Part shown: piece after piece, positions 20,401 to 28,370 of the stretch
How positions within the stretch are numbered: the stretch's first letter is position 1
Layout: every line of letters begins with the position of its first letter
Source: Cystobacter fuscus DSM 2262
GTDB taxonomy: Bacteria > Myxococcota > Myxococcia > Myxococcales > Myxococcaceae
Direction of reading: 5' to 3'
DNA length: 64,000 nucleotides
Assembly: GCF_000335475.2 (NCBI RefSeq)
Contig: NZ_ANAH02000009.1
Coordinates: 372,001 to 436,000, forward strand
Position numbers and translations under genes: made by a program
The notes under the pieces: generated by a model
Databases searched by the model: none
Told to the model about the DNA's origin: nothing
Seen by the model: the letters and a program-made list of their open reading frames with translations, nothing else

Positions 20401-20630
20401 TCCTCATGACCTCGCTCGCCTTCACCCTGGGTGTGGTCCCGCTCGCCCTCGCGAACGGGCCCGGCGCCGCCAGCCAGCGAGCCATTGGCACGGGGGTGCT
20501 CGGAGGGATGCTGTCCGCCACGGTGCTCGCGGTCCTCTTCGTGCCGATCTTCTACGTCTTCATCATGCGGCTGCTCAACCGGCGGGCCGTGGAGATCGAA
20601 ACGTTACGATTGCCAGACGCCACGGATTGA
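17496..20630 (+). CDS. RND multidrug efflux permease (AcrB/MexB, HAE1 family)
   Basis: 1,044 residues, the usual length for this family. The N-terminus FFIDRPIFAWVIALFIIMAG is the standard first helix; twelve membrane segments and two large periplasmic loops are present. The proton-relay pair Asp407-Asp408 in GILVDDAIVV falls at the same numbering as in AcrB. It exports amphiphilic compounds with proton antiport. An outer-membrane TolC-type gene is not in the window, so the pump must recruit one encoded elsewhere. Transcription ends at a strong hairpin directly after the stop. Confidence 0.95.
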   Translation: MPRFFIDRPIFAWVIALFIIMAGVLAIPNLPVAQYPSVAPPQITIATFYPGASPEDLYQSVTRIIEEELNGTKSLLYFESSSDATGAVSITATFAPGTDPALAAVDLQNRVKRVEPRLPLAVSQQGLQIEEAGSGFLLMVTLRSTDGSFDEIGLGDYLSRNVLNELRRIPGVGRAQLFSFERAMRIWVDPNKLQGLGLSSQDVTNAIRSQNAQVAAGSLGSQPGPVTQQVTATVLVKGQLTSPEEFGAIVLRANADGSSVRLRDVARVELGGQSYAISSRLNGQPSAAIGVQLSPTGNALATSTAIRAKMEELSRFFPKGVEYDIPYDTAPFVGVSIKKVLVTLVEAVLLVFLVMFLFLQNIRYTIIPTIIVPIALLGTCAVMFAMGFSINVLTMFAMVLAIGILVDDAIVVIENVERIMSEEGLSPHEATQKAMQQITGAVIGITLVLSAVFVPMAFFPGSVGVIYKQFSLTMVVSILFSALLALSLTPALCATFLKPVAKGHSHARTGFFGWFNRGFERTSLAYRGLVGRTLHRAGRFMLVYVAVFAALGWLFVQLPSSFIPSEDQGFIILGVQAPPEATVNRTLDVVVQMEKSLLAEPGVDRVVAILGFSFFGQGQNAALSFATLKPWEQRGAEDSAEAIAGRMNGALSAVRDAFVFALSPPPIEGLGTSGGFSFRLEDRGGMGQEALAAARDQLLAAAAQSPVLSGVMFEGLANAPQVELRIDREKASALGLTFGDINETLSTNLGSAYSNDFPNSGRMQRVIVQAEGSRRMQPEDLLALNVRNRQGTSVPLSAFATVDWRVGATQVIGYNGYPSARISGNAAPGHSSGEALQEMERLASQLPRGFGFDWSGQSLQELQSGSQAPFLIGLSMLFVFLCLAALYESWSIPVAVMLVVPLGVLGSVLAVMLRGLSNDVYFKVGLITIIGLSAKNAILIIEFAKDLRAQGRSITDAALEAAQLRFRPILMTSLAFTLGVVPLALANGPGAASQRAIGTGVLGGMLSATVLAVLFVPIFYVFIMRLLNRRAVEIETLRLPDATD

Positions 20631-20660
20631 ACGGGCGGCGGCCCCCGCCCGTGGGTTTTT
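20631..20660 (+). terminator. intrinsic terminator of the RND operon
   Basis: Stem ACGGGCGG (20631-20638) pairs with CCGCCCGT (20645-20652) around a 6-base loop, then GGG and five T. It begins on the base after the permease stop codon. Confidence 0.8.
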
Positions 20661-21025
20661 CACGTTTATTCTGTGCGGTGGGGGACGACGCACTCCGGGT
20701 ATGGACTGTCTCCTCGCGCATGCTTCCCGAGGGCGGGTTTCCCGCCCGGCGGGTTCATGACCTGGTGCATCCGCCGAATCGTGTCACCTGATGACGTTCG
20801 AGGCGGTTGGGATTCGAGGGCTCCACGCCCTCTCCCAACCTGCGCCGTCACACCGTGACGGACCGAGCCTTTTTTACACCTTGTGTGTCTTCAGGTCGAC
20901 GCTCGCGCGTGTCGCGTTGCGTCATGTTTTTCACGTTTCGCGGGGCTGGCAAGTGTTATAAAACTTTACTTGCTCGTTTTACTTTTTCTTCTCGTCTTTA
21001 GTGGGACGGGGAAGGGTTCGAGGAC
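20661..21025 (+). other. non-coding stretch before GH16 gene
   Basis: About 365 bases without a supportable gene. It holds the double hairpin at 20805-20875 and an AT-rich segment at 20951-21000 with TATAAA at 20957-20962, a possible -10 for the GH16 gene; I could not assign a convincing -35. Confidence 0.4.
20805..20875 (+). promoter_or_regulatory. double hairpin with terminal T-run upstream of GH16 gene
   Basis: First structure: GGTTGGGA (20805-20812) pairs with TCCCAACC (20833-20840) and, inside it, GAGGGC (20816-20821) with GCCCTC (20827-20832), leaving only a 3-base bulge and a 5-base loop. Second: CCGTCAC (20845-20851) with GTGACGG (20855-20861), followed 8 bases on by six T (20870-20875), the form of an intrinsic terminator. 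Together they could be a terminator of an unseen small transcript or an attenuator-type leader of the GH16 gene, which starts 150 bases later. Confidence 0.5.
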
Positions 21026-23638
21026 ATGACACAGAGGAGTAGGGCTTCGTCCTGGAAGCAGTTCGTGGTGGGAACTGGCTTCTGGGCGGTGGGCGTGATC
21101 GCGGGCGTGGGCTGCGCCGTGGCGACCAGCGATGACACCCTGGACGCTGCCGAGGCAGGGGTTGAGGCGTCGTTGGAGTCCACGGGTTCCAGGACGCTCA
21201 CCATTGCAGGGCAAACGTTCGGCCTGACGTGGGAGGATGACTTTGGCGGTGACCTGAACAAGGGCCAGCCCAAGTCCTATCTCAACACGCAGTACTGGAC
21301 GAAGGAGAACCTGGGCGTCAACTTCGAGCAGCAGGCCTATACGAACCGGGAATGTCCCAGCAATCCCACCAATTGGAACTACTGTGTCGAGAACGGCAAG
21401 CTGACGCTGCTGGCGCGCAAGGAGCCGTTGGACTGTGTGGTGTGGAAGCAGTGTACCACCACCAGTGAGTGCGGCACCAACGGCACGTGCGCGGCCACCG
21501 GTTACTGTGTGTATGACCAGAACCGCAACGGCGTGTACGATCACGAGGAGTGCGCACCGTTCAACGGCACGGCCAACGCGCCGACCAACGGGACGCAGTA
21601 CTCCTCGGGCCGCATCAAGAGCGACGAGAAGGTCGAGTACCGCTACGGCTACATCGAGTTCCGCGCGCGCATGCCCTTCGCGGATCTGCCTGCCGGGGCC
21701 ACGCCGCCCAACGGCATGTGGCCCGCCATCTGGATGCTCGGCGCCAACGGAACCATCACCAATGGTGGCCGTGATGACAGCGCTGGCTGGCCCATGAATG
21801 GCGAAATCGACATCATGGAGTACACGCAGATCAAGGAGAACAAGGCCCTCTACCCGAACAACGAGGCCATGGGCTACAACGTGCTGTGGCGCGAGCTTCC
21901 CGAGGCGGGCGAGCTGGCGAACAACTCCGGTGGATGGGAGCCCAACGCGTGCAGCTCCTGGCCGAACAACGGCGATGCCAAGTGCGACGGGGACGTGGGC
22001 GGCGCCCGGGCCACCTGGAATGGCAAGACGATCGACTACCACCAGTGGCACACCTGGGGCTTCCTGTGGGACGAGAACGGGTTCAAGATCTACATCGACA
22101 ACCTGCCGCAGAACGGCGGCCAGCCGGTGGGCACCTTCACCATTGGTGACGGCGCGACCGAGTTCCGCCAGCCGATGTACCTCATCCTCAACAACGCCGT
22201 GGGTGGCGAGCTGGGCTGCCTCGGGTTCAAGGATCGCGCCTGCACCTCCAGCGCGCAGTGCGCCAACGGCGCGGCGTGCGTGAGCGGCAAGTGCCAGGAG
22301 ACGGCGAGCTCGTGCATCAACATCGACTGGGCGGCCCATGGTGACAAGGCCAAGCTCGAGGTGGACTACATCCGCTGGTATCACCGCGGCTCTGGCTATC
22401 CGCAGGCCGCCCGGGCCGCGTGCCAGGACAGCGACAACAACGGCGTGCCGGACAACCTCATCCGCAACTGCGGCTTCAACGAGGACTTCACCTATCACCG
22501 CAGCGATCTGTTCTTCGACGGTGGCGCGGGTCTCACCGAGGTCATCAACGAGGGCGGCACGCACGGCTTCGTGCAGTGGGTGCGCGTGGACAACGGCGGC
22601 TGGGCGACCCACAGCGTGCAGGTGCGGCAGGAGGGCTTCCAGCTCCAGGCCGGTACCTCCTACAAGTGGAAGGTGGACCTGAAGTCGAACGCGGCGCGCA
22701 CGCTGCCCGTGAAGATCGTCCAGGCGCATGATCCGTGGACGGTCGTCGCCTCCTTCAACTGCAACGTGGGCACCGGGTGGACCACCTGCACCGGGCCGAA
22801 CTTCACCCCGTCCGCCACGGACACCTACAAGTTCGAGATCTCCATGGGCGGTGCCGCCTACACCGGCGCGCAGCTCTACCTGGACGACATGTACATCGGC
22901 ACCACGGCCAACGCCTGCCAGCCGGACTGCACGGGCAAGCTGTGTGGCGGCGATGGTTGCGGCGGCACCTGCGGCGCGTGCCGCACCGGTAGCACCTGCG
23001 GCAGCTGGGGCCAGTGCGTGGCCGGCACCAGCACCTGCACGCCCTCGTGCTCGGGCAAGGTGTGTGGCAGCGATGGTTGCGGCGGCACCTGCGGCACCTG
23101 CGGCTCGGGCCAGACGTGCAGCAGCACGGGCCAGTGCACCAGCACCTGCACGCCCTCGTGCTCGGGCAAGGTGTGCGGCAGCGACGGTTGCGGCGGCACC
23201 TGCGGCACCTGCGGCTCGGGTCAGACGTGCAGCAGCACGGGCCAGTGCACCGGCGGCACCACGACGCCTCGCCGCCTGGAGGCGGAGAGCGCCACGCTGA
23301 CGGGCTGCTTCGCCGAGGCCGGCGGTGACAGCGGTGGCAAGGTCGTCGCCTTCGAGGGCAACGACTCCATCTGCTGGAGCAACGTGAACATGTCGGGCAT
23401 CACCTCCGCGACGGCCCACGTGGGCGCGCCGTACTCCGGTGGCCAGGCGCAGCTGAAGTTCAACGGCGCGGTCATCGGCACGTTCACGTTGAACACGGCG
23501 ACCGGCGGCTGGAGCAGCCCGAGCCTGACCAACCTCACCACGTCGGTGGCCACCAGCGGTACGGGCACGCTCTGCCTGGCGGGTCTGACCCACCCGAACG
23601 GGTGGATCTTCTCGGTCGACTACCTCGACCTGAAATAG
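21026..23638 (+). CDS. secreted GH16 beta-glucanase with cysteine-rich modules and CBM35-like domain
   Basis: 870 residues. The N-terminus is hydrophobic with a Cys at about residue 30, possibly a lipoprotein. GH16 catalytic domain about 60-455 with the family signature E260-I-D262-I-M-E265: Glu260 nucleophile, Glu265 acid/base. Residues about 465-630 look like a CBM4/9-type beta-sandwich (NCGFNEDF start). Then three cysteine-rich modules (about 630-740) of the form C-x3-C-x4-C-x4-C..C..C with GSDGCGGTCG, the last two nearly identical. The C-terminal domain from about 747 (LEAESATLTG) is CBM35/CBM6-like. Probable substrate beta-1,3 or mixed-linkage glucan. An insert with paired cysteines lies inside the catalytic domain (about residues 130-175). 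Confidence 0.9.
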   Translation: MTQRSRASSWKQFVVGTGFWAVGVIAGVGCAVATSDDTLDAAEAGVEASLESTGSRTLTIAGQTFGLTWEDDFGGDLNKGQPKSYLNTQYWTKENLGVNFEQQAYTNRECPSNPTNWNYCVENGKLTLLARKEPLDCVVWKQCTTTSECGTNGTCAATGYCVYDQNRNGVYDHEECAPFNGTANAPTNGTQYSSGRIKSDEKVEYRYGYIEFRARMPFADLPAGATPPNGMWPAIWMLGANGTITNGGRDDSAGWPMNGEIDIMEYTQIKENKALYPNNEAMGYNVLWRELPEAGELANNSGGWEPNACSSWPNNGDAKCDGDVGGARATWNGKTIDYHQWHTWGFLWDENGFKIYIDNLPQNGGQPVGTFTIGDGATEFRQPMYLILNNAVGGELGCLGFKDRACTSSAQCANGAACVSGKCQETASSCINIDWAAHGDKAKLEVDYIRWYHRGSGYPQAARAACQDSDNNGVPDNLIRNCGFNEDFTYHRSDLFFDGGAGLTEVINEGGTHGFVQWVRVDNGGWATHSVQVRQEGFQLQAGTSYKWKVDLKSNAARTLPVKIVQAHDPWTVVASFNCNVGTGWTTCTGPNFTPSATDTYKFEISMGGAAYTGAQLYLDDMYIGTTANACQPDCTGKLCGGDGCGGTCGACRTGSTCGSWGQCVAGTSTCTPSCSGKVCGSDGCGGTCGTCGSGQTCSSTGQCTSTCTPSCSGKVCGSDGCGGTCGTCGSGQTCSSTGQCTGGTTTPRRLEAESATLTGCFAEAGGDSGGKVVAFEGNDSICWSNVNMSGITSATAHVGAPYSGGQAQLKFNGAVIGTFTLNTATGGWSSPSLTNLTTSVATSGTGTLCLAGLTHPNGWIFSVDYLDLK

Positions 23639-23653
23639 GCCCCTGACGTGACC

Positions 23654-23701
23654 AGGACCCCTTCTGGTGAGGTTCGCCGGGAGGGGTCCTTCGTTTGTTC
23701 T
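23654..23701 (+). terminator. terminator after GH16 gene
   Basis: AGGACCCC (23654-23661) pairs with GGGGTCCT (23683-23690), followed by a T-rich tail TTCGTTTGTTCT, 15 bases after the GH16 stop codon. Confidence 0.7.
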
Positions 23702-23737
23702 GTCTGTCGTCGTCTGGTTGTCGTTGTCGAGCCGTGG

Positions 23738-23770
23738 CCGTCTGGCTGTAGCTGTCTGGCTGTAGCTGTC
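23738..23770 (+). repeat. 14-base tandem repeat, about 2.4 copies
   Basis: GTCTGGCTGTAGCT occurs at 23738-23751 and 23752-23765, with a partial third copy to 23770. Degenerate GTCGTCTGGTTGTCG copies lie just upstream. It is intergenic, about 30 bases before the start of the next glycosidase gene. Confidence 0.75.
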
Positions 23771-23801
23771 TGACATTCATCCCTCGCGGTTCCCTTCCCC
23801 C

Positions 23802-26800
23802 ATGAATCTTCTCAATCCTCTCCTCCACGGCGCGCGCAGCGCCTGGACACGGTGGGCGTCTGCCTGTGCGAGCCTGGCGCTCGCGGGCATGACGGTCGCC
23901 AGTCCCCTCGCCGCGCACGCTCAAACCAATACCAACCTCGCCCGAGGCAAGCCCGTCACGGTGTCGTCGACGGATGGTGTGTTCTCCGGCTCCTCCGCGG
24001 TCGACGGGGATCCAGGCACCCGCTGGAGCAGTGGTTTCACCGACAATGAATGGATTTCCATCGACCTTGGGTCGACCGTGTCCATTGGCCGCGTGGTCCT
24101 CAACTGGGAGACCGCCTACGGCAAGAACTACACGCTCGAGTCTTCCACCGACGGGGCGAACTGGACGGCGCTGAAGACCGTCACCAACGGAGATGGAGGC
24201 ATCGACGATTGGACGGTGTCCGGCTCGGGCCGCTATGTCCGCATGCGCGGGCAGCTCCGGGCCATCGGCTACGGGTACTCGCTGTGGGAGTTCGAGGTGT
24301 ATGGCTCGGGCGGCACGTCGACGAGCACGGACCTCGCCCGGGGCCGTTCCGCCACGGCCACGAGCATCGAGAACAACGACCCCAACCTGGGGCCGAGCTT
24401 CGCCTTCGACGGCAACGCCAACACGCGCTGGTCGTCCGTCAGCGGGGTGGATCCCCAGTCGATCCGGGTCGACCTGGGCTCGTCCCAGCAGGTGGGCAAG
24501 GTGGTGCTCAACTGGGAAGGCGCCTACGCCAAGACGTACACCATCGACGGCTCCAACGATGACGCTGGCTGGCAGACGCTGGCCACCATCACCGATGGCG
24601 CTCCGGGCATCCGGGAGATTCCCGTGTCCGGCACGTACCGCTACGTGCGCATGCGTGGCACCGCGCGCGGTACGGGCTACGGCTACTCGCTCTACTCCTT
24701 CGAGGTCTACCAGTCCGGTGGCACCACGCCGCCTCCGACGCAGACGACCAACCAGACCGTCAAGTTGGTCTTCCCCGACCTGGCCTACGCGAAGGTGAGC
24801 ATCTCGCCCACGCCGCTGGCCGTGTCGCCCGTTCCGGAAGAGGGCCTCGCGACGCCCTCCGTGCGCAACCCGGCCAAGGTGGTCACCTACCTGTGCACGT
24901 TCCCGCCCAACACCACGGTGACGATGTCCAAGAACCAGTTCTCGCCCACCCAGCCCAACACCGACATCCGCCTGGTGGTCACGGACTCCACGGGCACCAC
25001 CAAGCGCGCGCAGTCCGTCACCGCGCTCGCGGTGCAGGACGCGGTGTGGCAGGTGGAGATCTACAGCACGGGCTCCACGGATCCGGGCACGCCCTCCGGG
25101 CCCATCATCCCCGACCCGTACGTGAAGGTGGCTCCTCCGGCGACGGCCGGTTCGTTCGCGGTGACCGCGCCCGCCAACGGCGCGATGATCACCAACACCC
25201 GCCGCCCCACGTTCCAGTGGGCCGCCGTCACCGGCGCCACCAACTACAAGCTCTTCGTCAACATCACCCGGAATGACTACGACTGGATGGCGGCCGGGGA
25301 CCTCCTCAACCGCTTCACCGAGGTGGGCTCCACCACGGGCACCTCGCTCACCCTCAACCAGGACTTGGTCGATCGCTGGACCTACAAGTGGTACGTCGTC
25401 GCCACGCTCTCGAGCGGGGCCACCAGCCGCTCGGACCTGCGCACCTTCAGCGTCTACCTCCCCGTGGTCGAGACCGTGGCGGATGGCGTGTCGCTCATCA
25501 ACGGGATGCGTGACATGAACAAGAACGGCGTCATCGATCCGTACGAGGACTGGCGCAACCCCATCGCCACGCGCGTCAACGATCTGATGAGCCGGATGAC
25601 GCGGCACCAGAAGGTGATGCAGCTGTTCTTCAATGCCAAGGAGTACCCCGACGCGGGCTTCACCATGGGTCCGCTGGCGCCCGAGGACATCGTCGCCTTC
25701 CAGAAGGCCTCGGCGGCCACGCCCCTGGGCATCCCCTACATCGACGCGGGTGACTCCATCCACGGCTTCAAGACGAGCTGGCCCACCCAGCCCGGTCTGG
25801 TGGCCACGCGTGACCCGCAGCTCGCGTACGAGATGGGTGACATCCAGCGGCGCGAGCAGCTCGCCGTGGGCAGCCGCGGCACCCTGTCGCCCCTGGCCGA
25901 AGTGGGAACGAAGATCCTCTACCCGCGCATCCAGGAGGGCAGTGGCGAGGACGCGGACGTGGCGGCTGGCTTCTCGCGCGCGCTCATCGCCGGTCTGCAG
26001 GGCGGCCCCGAGGTGAATCCCCACTCCATCTGGGTCACCACCAAGCACTGGCCGAGCCAGGGCGCCGGTGGCGAGGGCGGCATCACCTACGACGGCACCA
26101 CCATCCACTACCACATGCGTCCGTGGCACGCCGCCCTCGAGGCCGGCACCAGCGGCATCATGCCTGGTTATGCCGGCAGCAAGCTCCTGGCCCCGGGCCA
26201 GTGGGGCGCGGGCGACAGCCCCGGCATCATCAACTACCTGCGCCAGAACATGGGCTACACCGGCGTCATCTGCACGGACTGGCTGCCCGCGGGCGATCCC
26301 TGGGTCCGCTCGCTCATGGCCGGCTCCGACGTGATGGGCGGCGCCGACCCCGGGCAGATGGGTGACTTCGAGAGCCGGGTGACCGATGCCCGCGTCGAGG
26401 AGTCCGCCCGCCGCGTCATCGAGCTGAAGTTCCGGCTCGGCCTGTTCGAGGACCCCTATCGCAAGGGCCTCGCGGGAACGGCGGATTGGCACACGGCCGA
26501 CAACAAGAAGGCGGCCCGTCTGGCCGCCCAGGAGTCGATGACCCTGCTCAAGAACGACGGCGTCCTGCCGCTGCGCGTGGGCGCGGGCTCGTCCATCGTC
26601 ATCGCCGGCCCGCGCGCCGATGATCCGTCCTGCATGGTCACCTGGCGCTCGGACTTCCACAACACGGACTTCGGCGCCCAGACCTTCTACCAGGCCATCA
26701 AGCAGCGCGCCGAGGCAGCGGGCATCACGGTGTACAAGGACGCGGCGCCCGCGGGCGTCACGCCCAGCGCGGCCATCGTGGCGGTGGGCGAGAGCTACTA

Positions 26801-28292
26801 CACGCACGGCACCGCGTGGGACAAGGAGAAGCCCTACATCCCGGGTGACCCGGCCGGTCCCGCGCACACCGCCTTCGCCAAGCCGGAGGAGCCTCGCGAT
26901 CACTACGGCATCATCACCAGCTTCAAGTCGAAGAACATCCCGACGATCACGGTGATGGTCCTGCCGCGGCCCTACATCCTCACCAACGTGGCGCCGCAGA
27001 GCAACGCGCTGGTGGCCACCTACCGGCCTGGAGACCTGGGCGGCCCGGCGTTGGCGGACGTGCTGTTCGGCGACGTGCTGCCCCGCGGCAAGCTGCCGTG
27101 GGATCTGCCTCGCTCGTTGGATCAGATCGGCACCGACGTGGAGACCGATCAGAAGGAGCGTTGGGACTTGCCGTTCGACCTCGGGGCCACCGAGGCCGAG
27201 CGCACCATCATCCGCGACCGGATCGCCAAGGGTCTGTCCGTGCAGCCCATCTATGGCAATCCGTTCTATCGCTATGGCGATGGCATCCAGGGCTTTGGTC
27301 TGACGGACTCCACGCCGCCCACGGCGTTCACCCTCCAGACGCCGGCGAACGGAACCACCATCACCGGCACGCGGCCCGCGTTCTCGTGGACGGCGAGCAG
27401 CGATCCTCAGACGGGCATCCAGTACTACGAGGTCGTCATCGACGGTCAGGCCGTGCTGGGGGGCCGCACGAAGGCCACCTCCGCCGCGCTCGAGGGGCTC
27501 AAGCTCGCCAATGGCCAGCACTCCTGGTACGTGAGGGCCGTCAACTGGGCCAACGGGGTGACCACGTCGGCCACGTCCACGTTCACCCTCAATGACACCA
27601 CGCCGCCCGCGGCCTTCTCCGCGCTCCTTCCGGCGGCGGGCTCGGCGGTTCCCGGCACCTCGACGCGCTTCATCTGGGAGCGCACGAGCGACGTGGGCGC
27701 GGGCGTTGCCCAGTACGTCCTCAACGTGGACGGAACGGACCGCACCCCGGTCATCACCGCCGGGGCCTACACGGCCACGACCGTCAACCTGGCGCGTGGC
27801 AAGAATGTCTCCGCTACCTCCAACGAGTTCGGCAGCGCCAACGACGCGGTGGATGGCAATACCACCACGCGCTGGTCCAGCCGGGCGGACACCGCCAACC
27901 CGAACACCGAGTCGATCACCATCGATCTCGGCGCTGTCTATTCCATCAAGCGCGTGGTGCTCAATTGGGAGGCCGCGTACGGCTCGAAGTACGTGGTGGA
28001 GGCCTCGCTCGATGGCACCACCTGGACGCCGCTGTACACGGAGAACGCCGGCAATGGTGGCATCGATGATCTCACCAACCTGAGTGGGGTGGGCCAGTAC
28101 GTGCGGATGCGCGGCGTGCAGCGCTTCACGCAGTTTGGCTACTCGCTGTGGGAGTTCGAGGTGTATGGCCTGGCCACGCACGAGACCACGTTGACCGGGC
28201 TGGCGGCCGGAAGCCACACCTGGCGCGTGCGCGCCGTGGATGGTGCCAACAACAGCACGCAGTCCAACGGCCCCATCTCGTTCACGAAGTAG
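23802..28292 (+). CDS. large secreted multidomain GH3 glycosidase with three CBM32 modules
   Basis: 1,496 residues. Signal peptide to about residue 41 (SPLAAHA-Q). Then two F5/8 type C (CBM32) modules at about 45-170 and 180-310, a linker domain, an Fn3-like domain (about 450-560), and the GH3 catalytic part (about 570-1170) with nucleophile Asp826 in CTDWLPAG. Two Fn3-like repeats follow (from about 1170). The second is interrupted by a third CBM32 (about 1328-1455) and resumes afterwards to the end. The enzyme releases beta-linked sugars at the cell surface or outside; multiple CBM32 suggest a galactose- or glucan-decorated target. The GH16 gene upstream has its own terminator, so the two are probably separate units that act on the same material. 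Confidence 0.9.
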   Translation: MNLLNPLLHGARSAWTRWASACASLALAGMTVASPLAAHAQTNTNLARGKPVTVSSTDGVFSGSSAVDGDPGTRWSSGFTDNEWISIDLGSTVSIGRVVLNWETAYGKNYTLESSTDGANWTALKTVTNGDGGIDDWTVSGSGRYVRMRGQLRAIGYGYSLWEFEVYGSGGTSTSTDLARGRSATATSIENNDPNLGPSFAFDGNANTRWSSVSGVDPQSIRVDLGSSQQVGKVVLNWEGAYAKTYTIDGSNDDAGWQTLATITDGAPGIREIPVSGTYRYVRMRGTARGTGYGYSLYSFEVYQSGGTTPPPTQTTNQTVKLVFPDLAYAKVSISPTPLAVSPVPEEGLATPSVRNPAKVVTYLCTFPPNTTVTMSKNQFSPTQPNTDIRLVVTDSTGTTKRAQSVTALAVQDAVWQVEIYSTGSTDPGTPSGPIIPDPYVKVAPPATAGSFAVTAPANGAMITNTRRPTFQWAAVTGATNYKLFVNITRNDYDWMAAGDLLNRFTEVGSTTGTSLTLNQDLVDRWTYKWYVVATLSSGATSRSDLRTFSVYLPVVETVADGVSLINGMRDMNKNGVIDPYEDWRNPIATRVNDLMSRMTRHQKVMQLFFNAKEYPDAGFTMGPLAPEDIVAFQKASAATPLGIPYIDAGDSIHGFKTSWPTQPGLVATRDPQLAYEMGDIQRREQLAVGSRGTLSPLAEVGTKILYPRIQEGSGEDADVAAGFSRALIAGLQGGPEVNPHSIWVTTKHWPSQGAGGEGGITYDGTTIHYHMRPWHAALEAGTSGIMPGYAGSKLLAPGQWGAGDSPGIINYLRQNMGYTGVICTDWLPAGDPWVRSLMAGSDVMGGADPGQMGDFESRVTDARVEESARRVIELKFRLGLFEDPYRKGLAGTADWHTADNKKAARLAAQESMTLLKNDGVLPLRVGAGSSIVIAGPRADDPSCMVTWRSDFHNTDFGAQTFYQAIKQRAEAAGITVYKDAAPAGVTPSAAIVAVGESYYTHGTAWDKEKPYIPGDPAGPAHTAFAKPEEPRDHYGIITSFKSKNIPTITVMVLPRPYILTNVAPQSNALVATYRPGDLGGPALADVLFGDVLPRGKLPWDLPRSLDQIGTDVETDQKERWDLPFDLGATEAERTIIRDRIAKGLSVQPIYGNPFYRYGDGIQGFGLTDSTPPTAFTLQTPANGTTITGTRPAFSWTASSDPQTGIQYYEVVIDGQAVLGGRTKATSAALEGLKLANGQHSWYVRAVNWANGVTTSATSTFTLNDTTPPAAFSALLPAAGSAVPGTSTRFIWERTSDVGAGVAQYVLNVDGTDRTPVITAGAYTATTVNLARGKNVSATSNEFGSANDAVDGNTTTRWSSRADTANPNTESITIDLGAVYSIKRVVLNWEAAYGSKYVVEASLDGTTWTPLYTENAGNGGIDDLTNLSGVGQYVRMRGVQRFTQFGYSLWEFEVYGLATHETTLTGLAAGSHTWRVRAVDGANNSTQSNGPISFTK

Positions 28293-28324
28293 TCCCGCCG
28301 ACGTCCCGAGCGGGTTGAAGACAG

Positions 28325-28350
28325 GGGGCGGCCTCGCGAGGGGCCGCCCC
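28325..28350. terminator. bidirectional terminator between GH3 and fadD
   Basis: GGGGCGGCC (28325-28333) pairs perfectly with GGCCGCCCC (28342-28350) around an 8-base loop, between convergent genes. Only a weak T-rich tail on the plus side. Confidence 0.65.
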
Positions 28351-28370
28351 TCCTGCTTTCGGAGGGAGGC

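Noticed and set aside
20805-20840. tRNA-like stem with GGTTGGG/CCCAACC and TCGAATCC on the minus strand
   Set aside because: Only 36 bases long; no D, anticodon or T arms can be drawn. Kept as a hairpin, not a tRNA.
20946-20962. Sigma-54 promoter (TGGCA near TTATAA) before GH16
   Set aside because: The GC pair at -12 is absent at the required spacing.
23535-28217. 1,560-residue open frame on the minus strand
   Set aside because: Antisense to the GH16 end and the GH3 gene; composition (Arg/Gly/Val/His) and lack of any domain are typical of a shadow frame in GC-rich DNA.
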